Source: Luteibaculum oceani
GTDB taxonomy: Bacteria; Bacteroidota; Bacteroidia; Flavobacteriales_D; Luteibaculaceae
Assembly (NCBI RefSeq): GCF_007995015.1
Contig: NZ_VORB01000006.1
Location: 124,001 to 188,000, forward strand
Direction of reading: 5' to 3'
DNA length: 64,000 nt
Position 1 is the first letter of the stretch; each line of letters begins with the position of its first letter. Positions 10,301 through 17,344 of this stretch are shown here, piece after piece. The translations under genes and the position numbers were made by a program. Below the pieces are notes generated by a model that ran no database searches, was not told the DNA's origin, and worked only from the letters and a program-made list of their open reading frames with translations.

Positions 10301-10781
10301 TGATCTAGAATTGCCAAATGGTTGTTTCCGGTTGGAATTTATGGATGACGGGGACGACGGATTATATTATTGGTATTACGCAGCTATCGGACAAGATAGA
10401 GGCCGTGGTTTCTTGAGACTGAAGAATGGTTTCGGAACTACTATTAAGGCTTTCGAAGAGGAGTTTGGTGGTACCGTAACCCATGAGTTTATTAATGCAG
10501 GAGCGGTGGGAATTAGCAAACAAACGAGAGAGTTTGCTGTAAACGTATATCCAAACCCTACAGAAGATGGTATTATCAATGTGTACAACGGCGGCGGATT
10601 GGAATCTGGCGACCACATTTTAGTAAGAGATGCCTCGGGAAGAATAGTATTTAATCTCGAACTAGGAAGTATTGAAAAAGTACTACAATTGGATTTAGGA
10701 TCCTTAAATACTGGAGTTTACTTCATGGATTTCAATAGAAATGGGGTAAGCCTAACCATTAAAAAGATTAGCGTATTATAA
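7368..10781 (+). CDS. Secreted PNGase F-like glycoamidase with inserted LamG domain and T9SS type A sorting domain
   Basis: The 1137-residue protein has a signal peptide (to about residue 18). Residues ~25-90 match the start of Elizabethkingia PNGase F, including CGEWD, where D79 aligns with catalytic D60. A LamG/concanavalin-like domain occupies ~285-455. PNGase F homology resumes near 603: E644 aligns with E118, E719 (GEFISRQHYVDIN) with E206, and DRAGWCPG at 759-766 is identical. The alignment was made by eye against the remembered PNGase F sequence. All three key acids are therefore kept, suggesting removal of N-linked glycans from glycoproteins outside the cell. The last ~75 residues (YPNPTEDG..., ending KKISVL) form a type A T9SS sorting domain. 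An alternative is that the fold is kept for binding only, but the conserved acids argue against it. Confidence 0.88.
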   Translation: MRTTFILLFCIMQSIMFAQQDTIVVQTFTFDSTSRRAEFTFPDNDPNSYEKVLMHYRMRCRNGEVNTTGGNNVACGEWDYSCNTYITDSTQFDSLKATHPTHIVSGFSGSALSYNTTPSYDLIQRVLTQTTYTNVNSESEYGLNLGPDTVLVVSPDQTAHRFQVLYTAAELSSTGMGAGNITGIQIPLQGTGLLKNLKIKVKSTSLTEINQLETQGFQTVFYNHLALDQGLGFAKFSTPFNWNGQSDLLLEISFDYNGSFGTPWLGANNTSKRAIARLSNGTPEFNGSGYLKLEEADLLGISDEISVGFWMKGDINALGTLNSSAFEGVDGSNRRQVNSHLPWSNSNVYWDCGNDGSGYDRVNQNVEATTYTETWNHWFFTKNARTGIMGIYHNGSLVKQNTGKNKLIDLVKLAIGSSYPNAAGNTNPFYGALDNFTIYNKRLSTAEIAAHMNGDLSVLDNLDGNVVFDLNSFADGGVDEGPLNISVSEVDDVTVTKVFGDQLDKGFKRIGVPNIGWVQGDYTLSNTQVTVYDTIYHAGKLVKEYEIVDNQPVVANQYFAWTRDLGLIYDDAGEVIDGFDISLENNLNIGVLDYFRKSPAKFEIMSFVTPYGINLDLGMEGKMWEFDVTDFAPVLRGKKVVSLERGGQNQEEMDIKFIFIKGTPERNIISLKQLWPVNQTSYGNIAADNQYQPLDVPISADAKYGKIRSVITGHGQEGEFISRQHYVDINAGQKRFSWNAWTECSENPIYPQGGTWLNDRAGWCPGAPSDINEFDVSQYLSPGSILQVDYGMASATGDSRYIVNHQLVTYGDYNFSTDAAIEYVIKPSQRTEFDRFNMACTQPEVLIKNKGGDVISSLELQYWVNPNNKKTYTWSGSIQPSAYQKVNLPIEELDFWTDQDAENVFYVEVTAVNGGADQYAPNNSYRSPYTPVPVYEKGLTLNYRTNTRGWESSYRILDMAGNVVTQKSGFTSNTTYSDDLELPNGCFRLEFMDDGDDGLYYWYYAAIGQDRGRGFLRLKNGFGTTIKAFEEEFGGTVTHEFINAGAVGISKQTREFAVNVYPNPTEDGIINVYNGGGLESGDHILVRDASGRIVFNLELGSIEKVLQLDLGSLNTGVYFMDFNRNGVSLTIKKISVL

Positions 10782-10807
10782 CATCTGCTTTTAAACAGAA
10801 GAAAAGG

Positions 10808-10837
10808 GCCGGTAACTATTTGTTATCGGCTTTTTTT
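10808..10837 (+). terminator. Terminator of the PNGase F-like gene
   Basis: GCCGGTAAC and GTTATCGGC form a 9-pair stem with one G-T pair and a 5-base loop, followed by T7. Confidence 0.85.
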
Positions 10838-10861
10838 GTGGGTTAATGGTCTAGCGGATTG

Positions 10862-10869
10862 TACCTTTG
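10862..10869 (+). promoter_or_regulatory. -7 box (TACCTTTG) directly before the haemoglobin gene
   Basis: TACCTTTG is a perfect TAnnTTTG box, identical to the one before the tRNA. It ends only four bases before the ATG at 10874, so transcription would start at or next to the start codon. A TTG at 10836-10838 is a weaker -33 candidate, with 23-base spacing. Confidence 0.6.
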
Positions 10870-10873
10870 CATT

Positions 10874-11257
10874 ATGGAAAAAGCTTCCTTAAATAACCGA
10901 GAAGCCATAGAGTTTTTGGTGAATGAATTTTATGCCGAGGTACGAAAAGATCCCTTGTTGGGCCCAGTATTTCACGAAGTGATAGGCGATAATTGGGATG
11001 CGCATTTAGAAAAAATGTATCGCTTTTGGGAAACCATCCTACTAAATGTGAAAAGTTATAATGGAAGCCCCTTCAAAGTGCATCGTTCCTTACCCATAGA
11101 TAATAAGCATTTTCAAAGATGGGTGGATTTATTCATTAAAAAGGTAAATCAACATTTTAGAGGAACCCATGCCGATGAAGCCGTTTCAAGAGCTAAAACC
11201 TTGGGGTTAACCTTCAGCTATAAGAAGGATTACCTGGATAAAAATCAAACGAATTAG
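10874..11257 (+). CDS. Truncated haemoglobin, group III type
   Basis: The protein (127 residues from the ATG at 10874) shows the short globin pattern of group III truncated haemoglobins: FLVNEFYAEVRKDPLLGPVF in the B/CD region, a WDAHLEKMYRFWETILL segment, the PFKVH motif with the expected proximal-side histidine, then RWVDLF. Such proteins bind haem and oxygen or nitric oxide; their role in Bacteroidota is mostly unproven. A longer reading from a TTG at 10859 would place the promoter box inside the coding region, so I prefer the ATG at 10874. The stop codon overlaps the stop of the convergent nhaA gene by four bases. Confidence 0.9.
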   Translation: MEKASLNNREAIEFLVNEFYAEVRKDPLLGPVFHEVIGDNWDAHLEKMYRFWETILLNVKSYNGSPFKVHRSLPIDNKHFQRWVDLFIKKVNQHFRGTHADEAVSRAKTLGLTFSYKKDYLDKNQTN

Positions 11258-12588
11258 TGGGGTTTTAGCCGTTTTCTATTCAAGGTTCCTTTTATGGTAA
11301 GGTATCCGATTAATCCAGAAACTATAGACGCCATTAATATTCCAATTTTTGCCTCTGAAAGAAATAAAGGAGTTGCAAAAGCCAGGTTGTTGATGAACAG
11401 CGACATGGTAAATCCAACCCCCGCGATAAAGCTAACTCCTACAATTTGAGTCCAGGTAACGTCCTCGGGAAGGTCCGTAATTTTCAGGGTGGTTAACAAC
11501 TTTGTAACCAATGTAATTCCTATAGATTTTCCCAAGATCAATCCCAGAAAAATTCCCATGGTAACGGGGGAGGCAATGTGTGTAAAAATTTCGCTTGTAA
11601 AGGTCAATCCAGCATTAGCAAGTGCAAAAATGGGCATGATAATAAAGGCAACTATGGGGTGGAGGTAGTGCTCTAAAAGTTGTAGAGGAGTCATGGCCGC
11701 CTTGGAGTAAAACCTCATTTTTTCTATGCTGCGCATTTGGCTCCATGATATAAGGGGGGAATCTTTTCTTCTTTTTGCATTCTCAAACTGGTGAATTAGT
11801 TTTTTCATTTGTTCCACATAATTACCAGCTTTAATTTTAACGTTGCCGGGAATGGTAAAAGCAGCAAGTACACCTGAGATGGTTGCATGTACTCCCGACA
11901 TGGAAAAGGCCAGCCAAAAGCCGCCCAACCCAACTATTGCATAGAAAAGAAAGCTTCGCACACCAACGATATTTGCAATGAACATGATCCCAAGAAAAAT
12001 GGATGCCATTCCCAAGCTGTACAAGGATATATCCGAAGTATAGAAAAAGGCGATTACCAGAACCGCTCCAATATCATCTGCAATAGCCAGTACGGTTAGA
12101 AATACTTTGAGTGCCAGCGGTACTTTCTTTCCTAGCAAATGAAGAATACCAAGTGCAAAGGCAATGTCGGTAGCCATGGGGATACCCCATCCATCAGAGG
12201 CGGTGCTGTCGTGATTGAAAAACAAATAAATCAGTGCAGGAAAGATCATTCCACCCAATCCAGCACCTATTGGTAAAATAGCGTTTTTGGGGTCGGAGAG
12301 TTCCCCATCAATAAACTCGCGTTTGAGTTCCAAACCTACCACAAAGAAAAAGATGGCCATTAACCCATCGTTAATCCAATGATGTAGGTTTTTACTAAAC
12401 TCATAATGCATGAGTTTTACTCCAAATTCGTATTCCCAGAAATGGTGAAACGCATCGGCCCAAGGTGAATTGGCAAGTAAAAGAGCAATTACAACACTTG
12501 AAAAAAGAACAATGCCACTGGCGGTGGAGCTTTTTATGAATTTGTTTACGGGAAGAACAACAAGTTTGTCGATGGGTGTTTTTCTCAT
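11254..12588 (-). CDS. nhaA: Na+/H+ antiporter NhaA
   Basis: The 444-residue inner-membrane protein has about 12 hydrophobic segments. It shows the NhaA signatures GLELKREF near residue 85, PMATDIAFALG near 138-147, and LAIADDIGAV, with the adjacent aspartates D171 and D172 of the ion-binding site. A longer hydrophilic loop (about residues 255-300) sits in the middle, as in many Bacteroidota NhaA proteins. It exchanges cytoplasmic sodium for external protons, which suits a saline habitat. The N-terminus MRKTPIDKLV and ATG at 12588 fit the family. The gene appears to be its own unit. Confidence 0.95.
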   Translation of the reverse strand: MRKTPIDKLVVLPVNKFIKSSTASGIVLFSSVVIALLLANSPWADAFHHFWEYEFGVKLMHYEFSKNLHHWINDGLMAIFFFVVGLELKREFIDGELSDPKNAILPIGAGLGGMIFPALIYLFFNHDSTASDGWGIPMATDIAFALGILHLLGKKVPLALKVFLTVLAIADDIGAVLVIAFFYTSDISLYSLGMASIFLGIMFIANIVGVRSFLFYAIVGLGGFWLAFSMSGVHATISGVLAAFTIPGNVKIKAGNYVEQMKKLIHQFENAKRRKDSPLISWSQMRSIEKMRFYSKAAMTPLQLLEHYLHPIVAFIIMPIFALANAGLTFTSEIFTHIASPVTMGIFLGLILGKSIGITLVTKLLTTLKITDLPEDVTWTQIVGVSFIAGVGFTMSLFINNLAFATPLFLSEAKIGILMASIVSGLIGYLTIKGTLNRKRLKPH

Positions 12589-12684
12589 TTGCGATTTTTT
12601 GGGTTAACTCGTAGTCATTATTAAAAAATCCATTAAAACAGCCCTATTATAACACCAAACCTTTATTCTTTTTTAAGAATCTCT

Positions 12685-13206
12685 TTACTGAAGTATTCTG
12701 AGATACTCTTTCCAAGGACCTACCTCGGCGTTATATTGTGTGGCTAAAACACGAGATATTTGTGCGATATGCCCCAAATCGTGCACGGTCCAGGTACTTA
12801 ATAAATTACCCAAAGTCACTCCACCTAACGAAGGATGATATCCTTTTAGTTGGAGTTGATCTGGCGTGATTTTATATGATTGAAGCTTTAAAAGGTTTTG
12901 CGATCTTAAAATTTGAAACTCGTTTAATAAATCGGAGATACTTTTTCCAACAGAATCTCTTTCTTGTGCAAAGCGGTCGAAAGGGGTGAAGGTATCCGTG
13001 TTTCTCATCCCCAAACAAATTTCAATTCGGTCTATCCAGTCGGTTTTTTCCCCATGGATTAAATGGCCTACCACGTCGTAGGGACTCCAGGAGTTGGGGC
13101 CTTCGTTAGATTTTATCCAATCTGGGTTTAAGTTTCCCAGCATACTTTTTAGGGTGCCCGGGGTTTGACTTAAAATTTCTATGCTGGCATTTAGGTTGTA
13201 CTGCAT
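12685..13206 (-). CDS. DinB-family (YfiT-like) putative metal-dependent protein
   Basis: The 173-residue protein is a four-helix DinB-fold member. The motifs WSPYDVVGHLIHGEKTDW near residues 41-58 and WTVHDLGHIAQ near 139-149 supply the three histidines (H48, H142, H146) usually used to bind a metal. Many DinB-family proteins act as thiol-dependent transferases, but the substrate here is unknown. It lies 21 bases downstream of the universal stress protein gene on the same strand and may share its transcript. Confidence 0.85.
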   Translation of the reverse strand: MQYNLNASIEILSQTPGTLKSMLGNLNPDWIKSNEGPNSWSPYDVVGHLIHGEKTDWIDRIEICLGMRNTDTFTPFDRFAQERDSVGKSISDLLNEFQILRSQNLLKLQSYKITPDQLQLKGYHPSLGGVTLGNLLSTWTVHDLGHIAQISRVLATQYNAEVGPWKEYLRILQ

Positions 13207-13227
13207 TTTAGCTTTTTCGGGGATTAT

Positions 13228-14058
13228 TTATTCGTGGTACACCAAAAGGGGAACATTACTCAAATTGGTGAGCAATTTACTTTGGCTAGCATTTAAAATT
13301 TTCTGCAAGTAATTATGGGGGTGAGCGATCATTACAAGGAGAGAGGGGCTATTGATTTTTACGTATTCTAAAATACCTCTGGAGACAGATTCTGCTGCAT
13401 AAGATTTAATTTCAAAATCTACTGAGCTCAAATGTAGTGCTATCATAGATTTGACTTCAGATTCGTACAGATTTTCTTTTTTATCCTTTTTAGGCGTGTC
13501 TATATGCAATACGGTAACCTTACAGTTTTTACTGTTGGCAAGTAATTTTATTTTGGTAAGAAGGGTTTGCTGGGGGATAGTCTCATAATCTAGGCACAAG
13601 CATATTTCCGTGGGCGCTTCAAGTTGTTGGTATTTGTATGGGACACTTAGTACTGGACAACTAACATTGGCAACAACTTTAGCGGTATTACTTCCTCCAA
13701 AAAACCTTTTCAATTTCCCAGCCCCCGTTGTGGCCATTACCACTGTGTCTACTGCGTGTTGTTGGTTTAAACGATTTATAGCTTCCGAGATTTCTCCATA
13801 AATAGAGGTAGTTGTGATACAGTCTTTGGCATCAGGAAAGGAATTTAAAATTTCCTTTTTCTGTTCTTCTAAAATTTTTTTCGATTCCTCGTGTAATAAA
13901 TCTTTAATGGAAATTACCATGTCGGCGCTTTTGGAGGGTTCTTCAAACGCGTTTAGTAATCGATATTGGACATTATCGATGCCGTACCACATTTTTGCAT
14001 AACGGAAAGTGAACAGGGTGTCTTCGAAAGATTTGGTGGGAATAACAATGTGCTTCAT
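13228..14058 (-). CDS. Tandem universal stress protein (UspA-like, two domains)
   Basis: The protein (276 residues from the ATG at 14058) holds two Usp domains. The first starts MKHIVIPTKSFEDTLF and contains VVMATTGAGKLKRFFGGSNT near residue 115, a glycine-rich ATP-type loop ending in S/T. The second, from about 148, keeps the fold (TVLHID, LLVMIAHPHNYLQ) but lacks a clear G-x9-G-S/T motif, so only the first domain is likely to bind nucleotide. An upstream in-frame ATG at 14076 would add MPKSFF; the internal start matches Usp N-termini better. Role: stress survival, mechanism not known. Confidence 0.85.
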   Translation of the reverse strand: MKHIVIPTKSFEDTLFTFRYAKMWYGIDNVQYRLLNAFEEPSKSADMVISIKDLLHEESKKILEEQKKEILNSFPDAKDCITTTSIYGEISEAINRLNQQHAVDTVVMATTGAGKLKRFFGGSNTAKVVANVSCPVLSVPYKYQQLEAPTEICLCLDYETIPQQTLLTKIKLLANSKNCKVTVLHIDTPKKDKKENLYESEVKSMIALHLSSVDFEIKSYAAESVSRGILEYVKINSPSLLVMIAHPHNYLQKILNASQSKLLTNLSNVPLLVYHE

Positions 14059-14148
14059 GAAAAAACTTTTGGGCAAGATATTTCCAAAGCTCTAAGTTTT
14101 AAATGATAATGATGCCGCTGTGTATTGATTAAAGTCTATAATGAAAGA

Positions 14149-14179
14149 CAAAAAAAATGCCGACAACAGCCGGCATTTT
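14149..14179 (-). terminator. Terminator of the M56-TonB gene
   Basis: On the minus strand AATGCCG pairs with CGGCATT around an 8-base loop and is followed by T8 (A-run at 14150-14157 on the plus strand). It lies 25 bases after the end of the M56 gene. Confidence 0.85.
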
Positions 14180-14203
14180 ATTTCAATACGTTTTTGGATG
14201 TGT

Positions 14204-15358
14204 TTATTCCAGCACAAACTTTATCGGAAGGTTGTACTTAACTTTTACTGGGGCTCCTTTGTCTTTTCCAGGAGTCCAATCGGGCATCTTTTCTATTATG
14301 TTTAGCGCTTCTTCATCTAGTCTAGGATGTATACCCTTTAAAATGGTCGGTTCAGTTACTTGCCCTTTTTCGTCCACAACGAATGATACAAATACTACGC
14401 CCTGTACCGAGTCTTTTACCGCCTCTTTTGGGTAGGCAATATTTTCCGATAGAAATTTAAATAAGGCTTGATCACCGCCTTCGAACTTTGGCATTTCCTC
14501 CGCTATATCAAGTACGGGAATGCTTTCCTCAATTGCTGGTTTTTGATTACAGGCAATTACTACGAGTAAAATGGCTGGAATAGTCCAATAAAGTGTTTTC
14601 CAAGCTTGTTTTTTGTGGTTCTTAGTGTTCATCATTTTTATTCTGGTTTTAAGTTCATTGAGATTTAAAAAGCCATGCGAAACCATGGGTACACGTGTGT
14701 TTAATACTTGTTGTAGGAGCGACTCTTTGTATTTAACTCCATCAATTTCTCCTCGTATAACTTTCTGGTCGGCTAAAAACTCGTGGTTTAGCTTGGCAAA
14801 TTTTATTAGAAGCCAAGACGCGGGATTTATCCAAAATACTAAGGCAGCTATATGTAGCAATATTAAATCCACGTAATGTTTGTCTCGAATATGAACGGAT
14901 TCGTGGGCTATTATTTCATTATTTACTTGGGCTGTAGGTGTATAAAGTGTGGTGAAAATGGTGAATGGCCCCGGCAGATTGGTGTTTAATCTGGTTGGGA
15001 TGGGATAACCACTTATGGGAGTCGATTTATGATAGATTTTGACTAACTGGAAAGTAATTACCATGAGGATCACAAGGGAAATTGGTAGGTACAAGAAAAG
15101 CGGATTAAAGTGCTGGCTCTCTATATTATTCTGTAACCCAGTAATTTCTTGGCTGACAGCAAACTCCGCGAGGTTTATAGCCGCTATTTGTGGATTGCTT
15201 TTTATTTCTATTAAGGAAATTCCAATGGCAACAAAAGGGGTTAACAGCAAGTACCAACGGTTAAATTTAAAGCAACCATGCTGCGATAAACCGAAACGAT
15301 ATATGGCAGCAAAAAGGATAATTAATCCTTGAATTTCAATAAGATTAATCCAGTTCAT
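14204..15358 (-). CDS. BlaR1-like M56 membrane metallopeptidase fused to a TonB C-terminal domain
   Basis: The 384-residue protein begins with hydrophobic helices (about 1-50 and 88-107). An M56 zinc-peptidase core follows, with HESVH near residue 148 and NHEFLAD near 189-195 supplying the zinc ligands and catalytic glutamate. Another helix lies near residues 245-262, and residues ~295-384 form a TonB C-terminal domain (FVVDEKGQV, IHPRLDEEAL, MPDWTPGKDKG, ending LPIKFVLE). M56 proteins of this type signal by cutting a partner BlaI-type repressor. The TonB part could sense or contact the periplasm or outer membrane. Its start overlaps the blaI-like gene by 14 bases, so the pair is one operon. 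There is no penicillin-sensor domain, so a beta-lactam role is unlikely. Confidence 0.9.
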   Translation of the reverse strand: MNWINLIEIQGLIILFAAIYRFGLSQHGCFKFNRWYLLLTPFVAIGISLIEIKSNPQIAAINLAEFAVSQEITGLQNNIESQHFNPLFLYLPISLVILMVITFQLVKIYHKSTPISGYPIPTRLNTNLPGPFTIFTTLYTPTAQVNNEIIAHESVHIRDKHYVDLILLHIAALVFWINPASWLLIKFAKLNHEFLADQKVIRGEIDGVKYKESLLQQVLNTRVPMVSHGFLNLNELKTRIKMMNTKNHKKQAWKTLYWTIPAILLVVIACNQKPAIEESIPVLDIAEEMPKFEGGDQALFKFLSENIAYPKEAVKDSVQGVVFVSFVVDEKGQVTEPTILKGIHPRLDEEALNIIEKMPDWTPGKDKGAPVKVKYNLPIKFVLE

Positions 15359-15716
15359 TTTCTTCGCTATTTAGTTCTCTTAATATCTCGTCTAAGTCTG
15401 ATGTGCTCAGTTTTTTCTCTTTTAGAAAGAATGAAACCATGGATTTAAAACTTCCCTCGAAATAACCTTTAGCTAGTTTCGAAACGCTTTGCTTTTTATA
15501 TACTTCTTTCGGAATGGAGGGGTAGTAGCGATGGCTTTTGCCAAACGACTCGTGATCAACGAAGCCTTTCTTTTCTAAAATGCGGACTATAGTAGAAACG
15601 GTATTATAGGCAGGTTTGGGCTCGGGATATAGCTCAATAATGTCCTTGACAAAAGCTTTTTTAAGCTCCCATAAGTACTGCATTACTTCTTCTTCGGCTT
15701 TGGTTAATTCAATCAT
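15345..15716 (-). CDS. BlaI/MecI-family transcriptional repressor
   Basis: The 123-residue protein has the winged-helix of the BlaI family: TKAEEEVMQYLW at the start, the recognition-helix region PAYNTVSTIVRILEKKGFV near residues 34-52, then HRYYP. The C-terminal dimerisation half (about 70-115) includes SMVSFFLKE. BlaI proteins repress their own operon as dimers and are inactivated by cleavage through a BlaR1/M56 partner. That partner is the next gene, overlapping by 14 bases. Two matching palindromes lie 11-46 bases upstream of the ATG, supporting autoregulation. Confidence 0.92.
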   Translation of the reverse strand: MIELTKAEEEVMQYLWELKKAFVKDIIELYPEPKPAYNTVSTIVRILEKKGFVDHESFGKSHRYYPSIPKEVYKKQSVSKLAKGYFEGSFKSMVSFFLKEKKLSTSDLDEILRELNSEENELD

Positions 15717-15726
15717 AACACAAACA

Positions 15727-15762
15727 AACTAAATATTTAGTTGGTAAACTAAAAACTTAGTT
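15727..15762 (-). promoter_or_regulatory. Paired operator for the BlaI-like repressor
   Basis: AACTAAATATTTAGTT at 15727-15742 is a perfect 16-base palindrome. AACTAAAAACTTAGTT at 15747-15762 has the same half-sites AACTAA/TTAGTT. Their centres are 20 bases apart, two helical turns. The half-site differs from the TACA/TGTA of staphylococcal BlaI, but position and symmetry fit a cooperative dimer pair just upstream of the repressor start. Confidence 0.75.
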
Positions 15763-15800
15763 ATCCATTCTTTGAAGCCTAATCAAATGTTTAATACAGT

Positions 15801-16214
15801 CTAAAATTCTTCCGAAGGCTTATTCCTTTTTAGAATAAAGGCAATGAGGGGAGAGAGTAAGATGTGCAATAGTAGTATGCCAATAATGCTTCCCGCATTT
15901 CCAAGTTGTGGGGGATTTGCATAGACCATTGCGATTATCCAATATAACATTGGCTGCATAAATGCAACCAAAAAACCTATAATGATCCCTGTTCTAAATG
16001 CTTTGGAGAAACTAATTCTTCCACCAAAATATTTTTGCTTTTTGAATAGTATTCCCAAGTAAAGGCAAATCGCCAATACTCCTATAATCAAAGGGTTCCC
16101 TACGTCGAAAACAGCAGTTTCAGGGGTGATGTAACGAATAGATAGATGACCTGTAATTAATTCCAGGATGAGGGCAATGGCAGACCATTTGAGTTCTACA
16201 GCTAATTTATCCAC
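15801..16214 (-). CDS. Four-helix membrane protein, DUF4199-like
   Basis: The 137-residue protein has four hydrophobic segments: about 10-30, 40-58, 75-97 and 108-128. Between the second and third is the motif FKKQKYFGGRISFSKAFRTG, which resembles the KKx..GG..SF..AF..G core of DUF4199 proteins of Bacteroidota. Function is unknown. Its start abuts the end of the DUF1801-like gene on the same strand, so it is probably the last gene of a run starting at 18041. Confidence 0.65.
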   Translation of the reverse strand: MDKLAVELKWSAIALILELITGHLSIRYITPETAVFDVGNPLIIGVLAICLYLGILFKKQKYFGGRISFSKAFRTGIIIGFLVAFMQPMLYWIIAMVYANPPQLGNAGSIIGILLLHILLSPLIAFILKRNKPSEEF

Positions 16215-16670
16215 CTATTTTTTGATTGCTGATTCATAAATGCTAATCCACTGCTCAACAGACATTTTTGTGCACAATTCTGCAATCAATTCAAAAGGAA
16301 TTTCCTCCACTTTTTTAAATCGAATGCAACTTTTGCCCATGTCTAATTTTCTTTTGCAGTGTTTAGGATATTCTCCTACAAACCAATCCATTAGCTCCTG
16401 GCTTGCATAAATACCAGAATGGTAAAGCGCAACAAAGTTTTTTTGCGAGGCAATGGCCATGAAAGGAAGTGGCTCTGATGGAGTACAATGATATCCATCT
16501 GGGTAAATACTGTGCGGCACGAAATATCCAATATGGCCATACTGCATGCCTTCTTCAAATCCTTTGGGGAGATTTTCTAGAATAGTTTTTCGCAATTTCT
16601 CAAAATGTGGAATGCGATCTTCTGGAATTTGCTTTATGTAATCCTCAGGAGTACTTGCCTTATACTGCAT
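16215..16670 (-). CDS. DUF1801 domain protein (YdhG-like)
   Basis: The 151-residue soluble protein matches the DUF1801 family: an N-terminal helical part (YIKQIPEDR, LRKTILENLPKGFEEGMQYG), a central MAIASQKNFVALYHSGIY strand region, and a late CIRFKKVEEIP segment. Some relatives act as frataxin-like iron chaperones, but most have no known role. Residues MGKSCIRFKK are typical of this subgroup. It sits two bases downstream of the DUF2461 gene. Confidence 0.85.
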   Translation of the reverse strand: MQYKASTPEDYIKQIPEDRIPHFEKLRKTILENLPKGFEEGMQYGHIGYFVPHSIYPDGYHCTPSEPLPFMAIASQKNFVALYHSGIYASQELMDWFVGEYPKHCKRKLDMGKSCIRFKKVEEIPFELIAELCTKMSVEQWISIYESAIKK

Positions 16671-16672
16671 AG

Positions 16673-17344
16673 TTATTCAATAGTATTGTTTAGGTATTGG
16701 TCAAAGGGATATAAGGTTCTAAAAACCTGAACACAATGATTTAAAAAAGTTTCTGATAGCACCAGACTGTCTGAGCAATTGGTACTAACCACAAAGCTCT
16801 TGTGTTTTAAAAGCTCAATTTCCGGATGATCTTTGGGGTAATCTCTTGGAGCTGTTTTTAATTTTTCTCCCCCCAAGCTTCCAAAGGTTTTTTTAAAGTC
16901 GGGATTATTAATAATCTCCCTTAGTTGGGAGGCATCCTGGTCTATGGATGAACGGATTTTTTTTAACCAATCACTATTCGGCATATAGGCACCGCCTGCT
17001 AACAATGTACCACCAGGAGCTAAATGCAAGTAATACCCAGCTTTGGAATGAATGTCTGATCTCTTTTGTGCCGCCGTAATATGGGCTCCAAAGTGGGTTT
17101 TATAGGGACTTTTGTCCTTGGAAAATCTAACATCCCGGTAAATTCTAAAAATGCAATCTTTTGGTGCGTGGTGGGTAATACTGTTGTCGAATTCTGCTAT
17201 TCCCAACATCAATTCATCTATAAATTGCTCAAACTCTTCCTTTGCTGATTCATATCGCGGTTTGTTCTCTGCAAACCATTCTCTATTGTTATTTGCTTCT
17301 AAATCCTTAAGGAAGGAGAAAGTTTCTTTACTGATCTTAGCCAT
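16673..17344 (-). CDS. DUF2461 family protein (TIGR02453)
   Basis: The protein (223 residues from the ATG at 17344) shows the family pattern FLKDLEANNNREWFAENKPRY at the start, IYRDVRFSKDKSPYKTHFGA near residues 68-87, and YYLHLAPGGTLLAGGAYMP near 100-118. Function is unknown. An in-frame start nine bases upstream is possible, but MAKISKETFSFL is the better family start. It overlaps the preceding Dph6-like gene by eight bases, so the two are translationally linked. Confidence 0.88.
   Translation of the reverse strand: MAKISKETFSFLKDLEANNNREWFAENKPRYESAKEEFEQFIDELMLGIAEFDNSITHHAPKDCIFRIYRDVRFSKDKSPYKTHFGAHITAAQKRSDIHSKAGYYLHLAPGGTLLAGGAYMPNSDWLKKIRSSIDQDASQLREIINNPDFKKTFGSLGGEKLKTAPRDYPKDHPEIELLKHKSFVVSTNCSDSLVLSETFLNHCVQVFRTLYPFDQYLNNTIE

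Noticed and set aside
14204-15716. Beta-lactam resistance module (BlaI plus BlaR1-like)
   Set aside because: No penicillin-binding sensor domain and no beta-lactamase nearby; the sensor part is a TonB domain.
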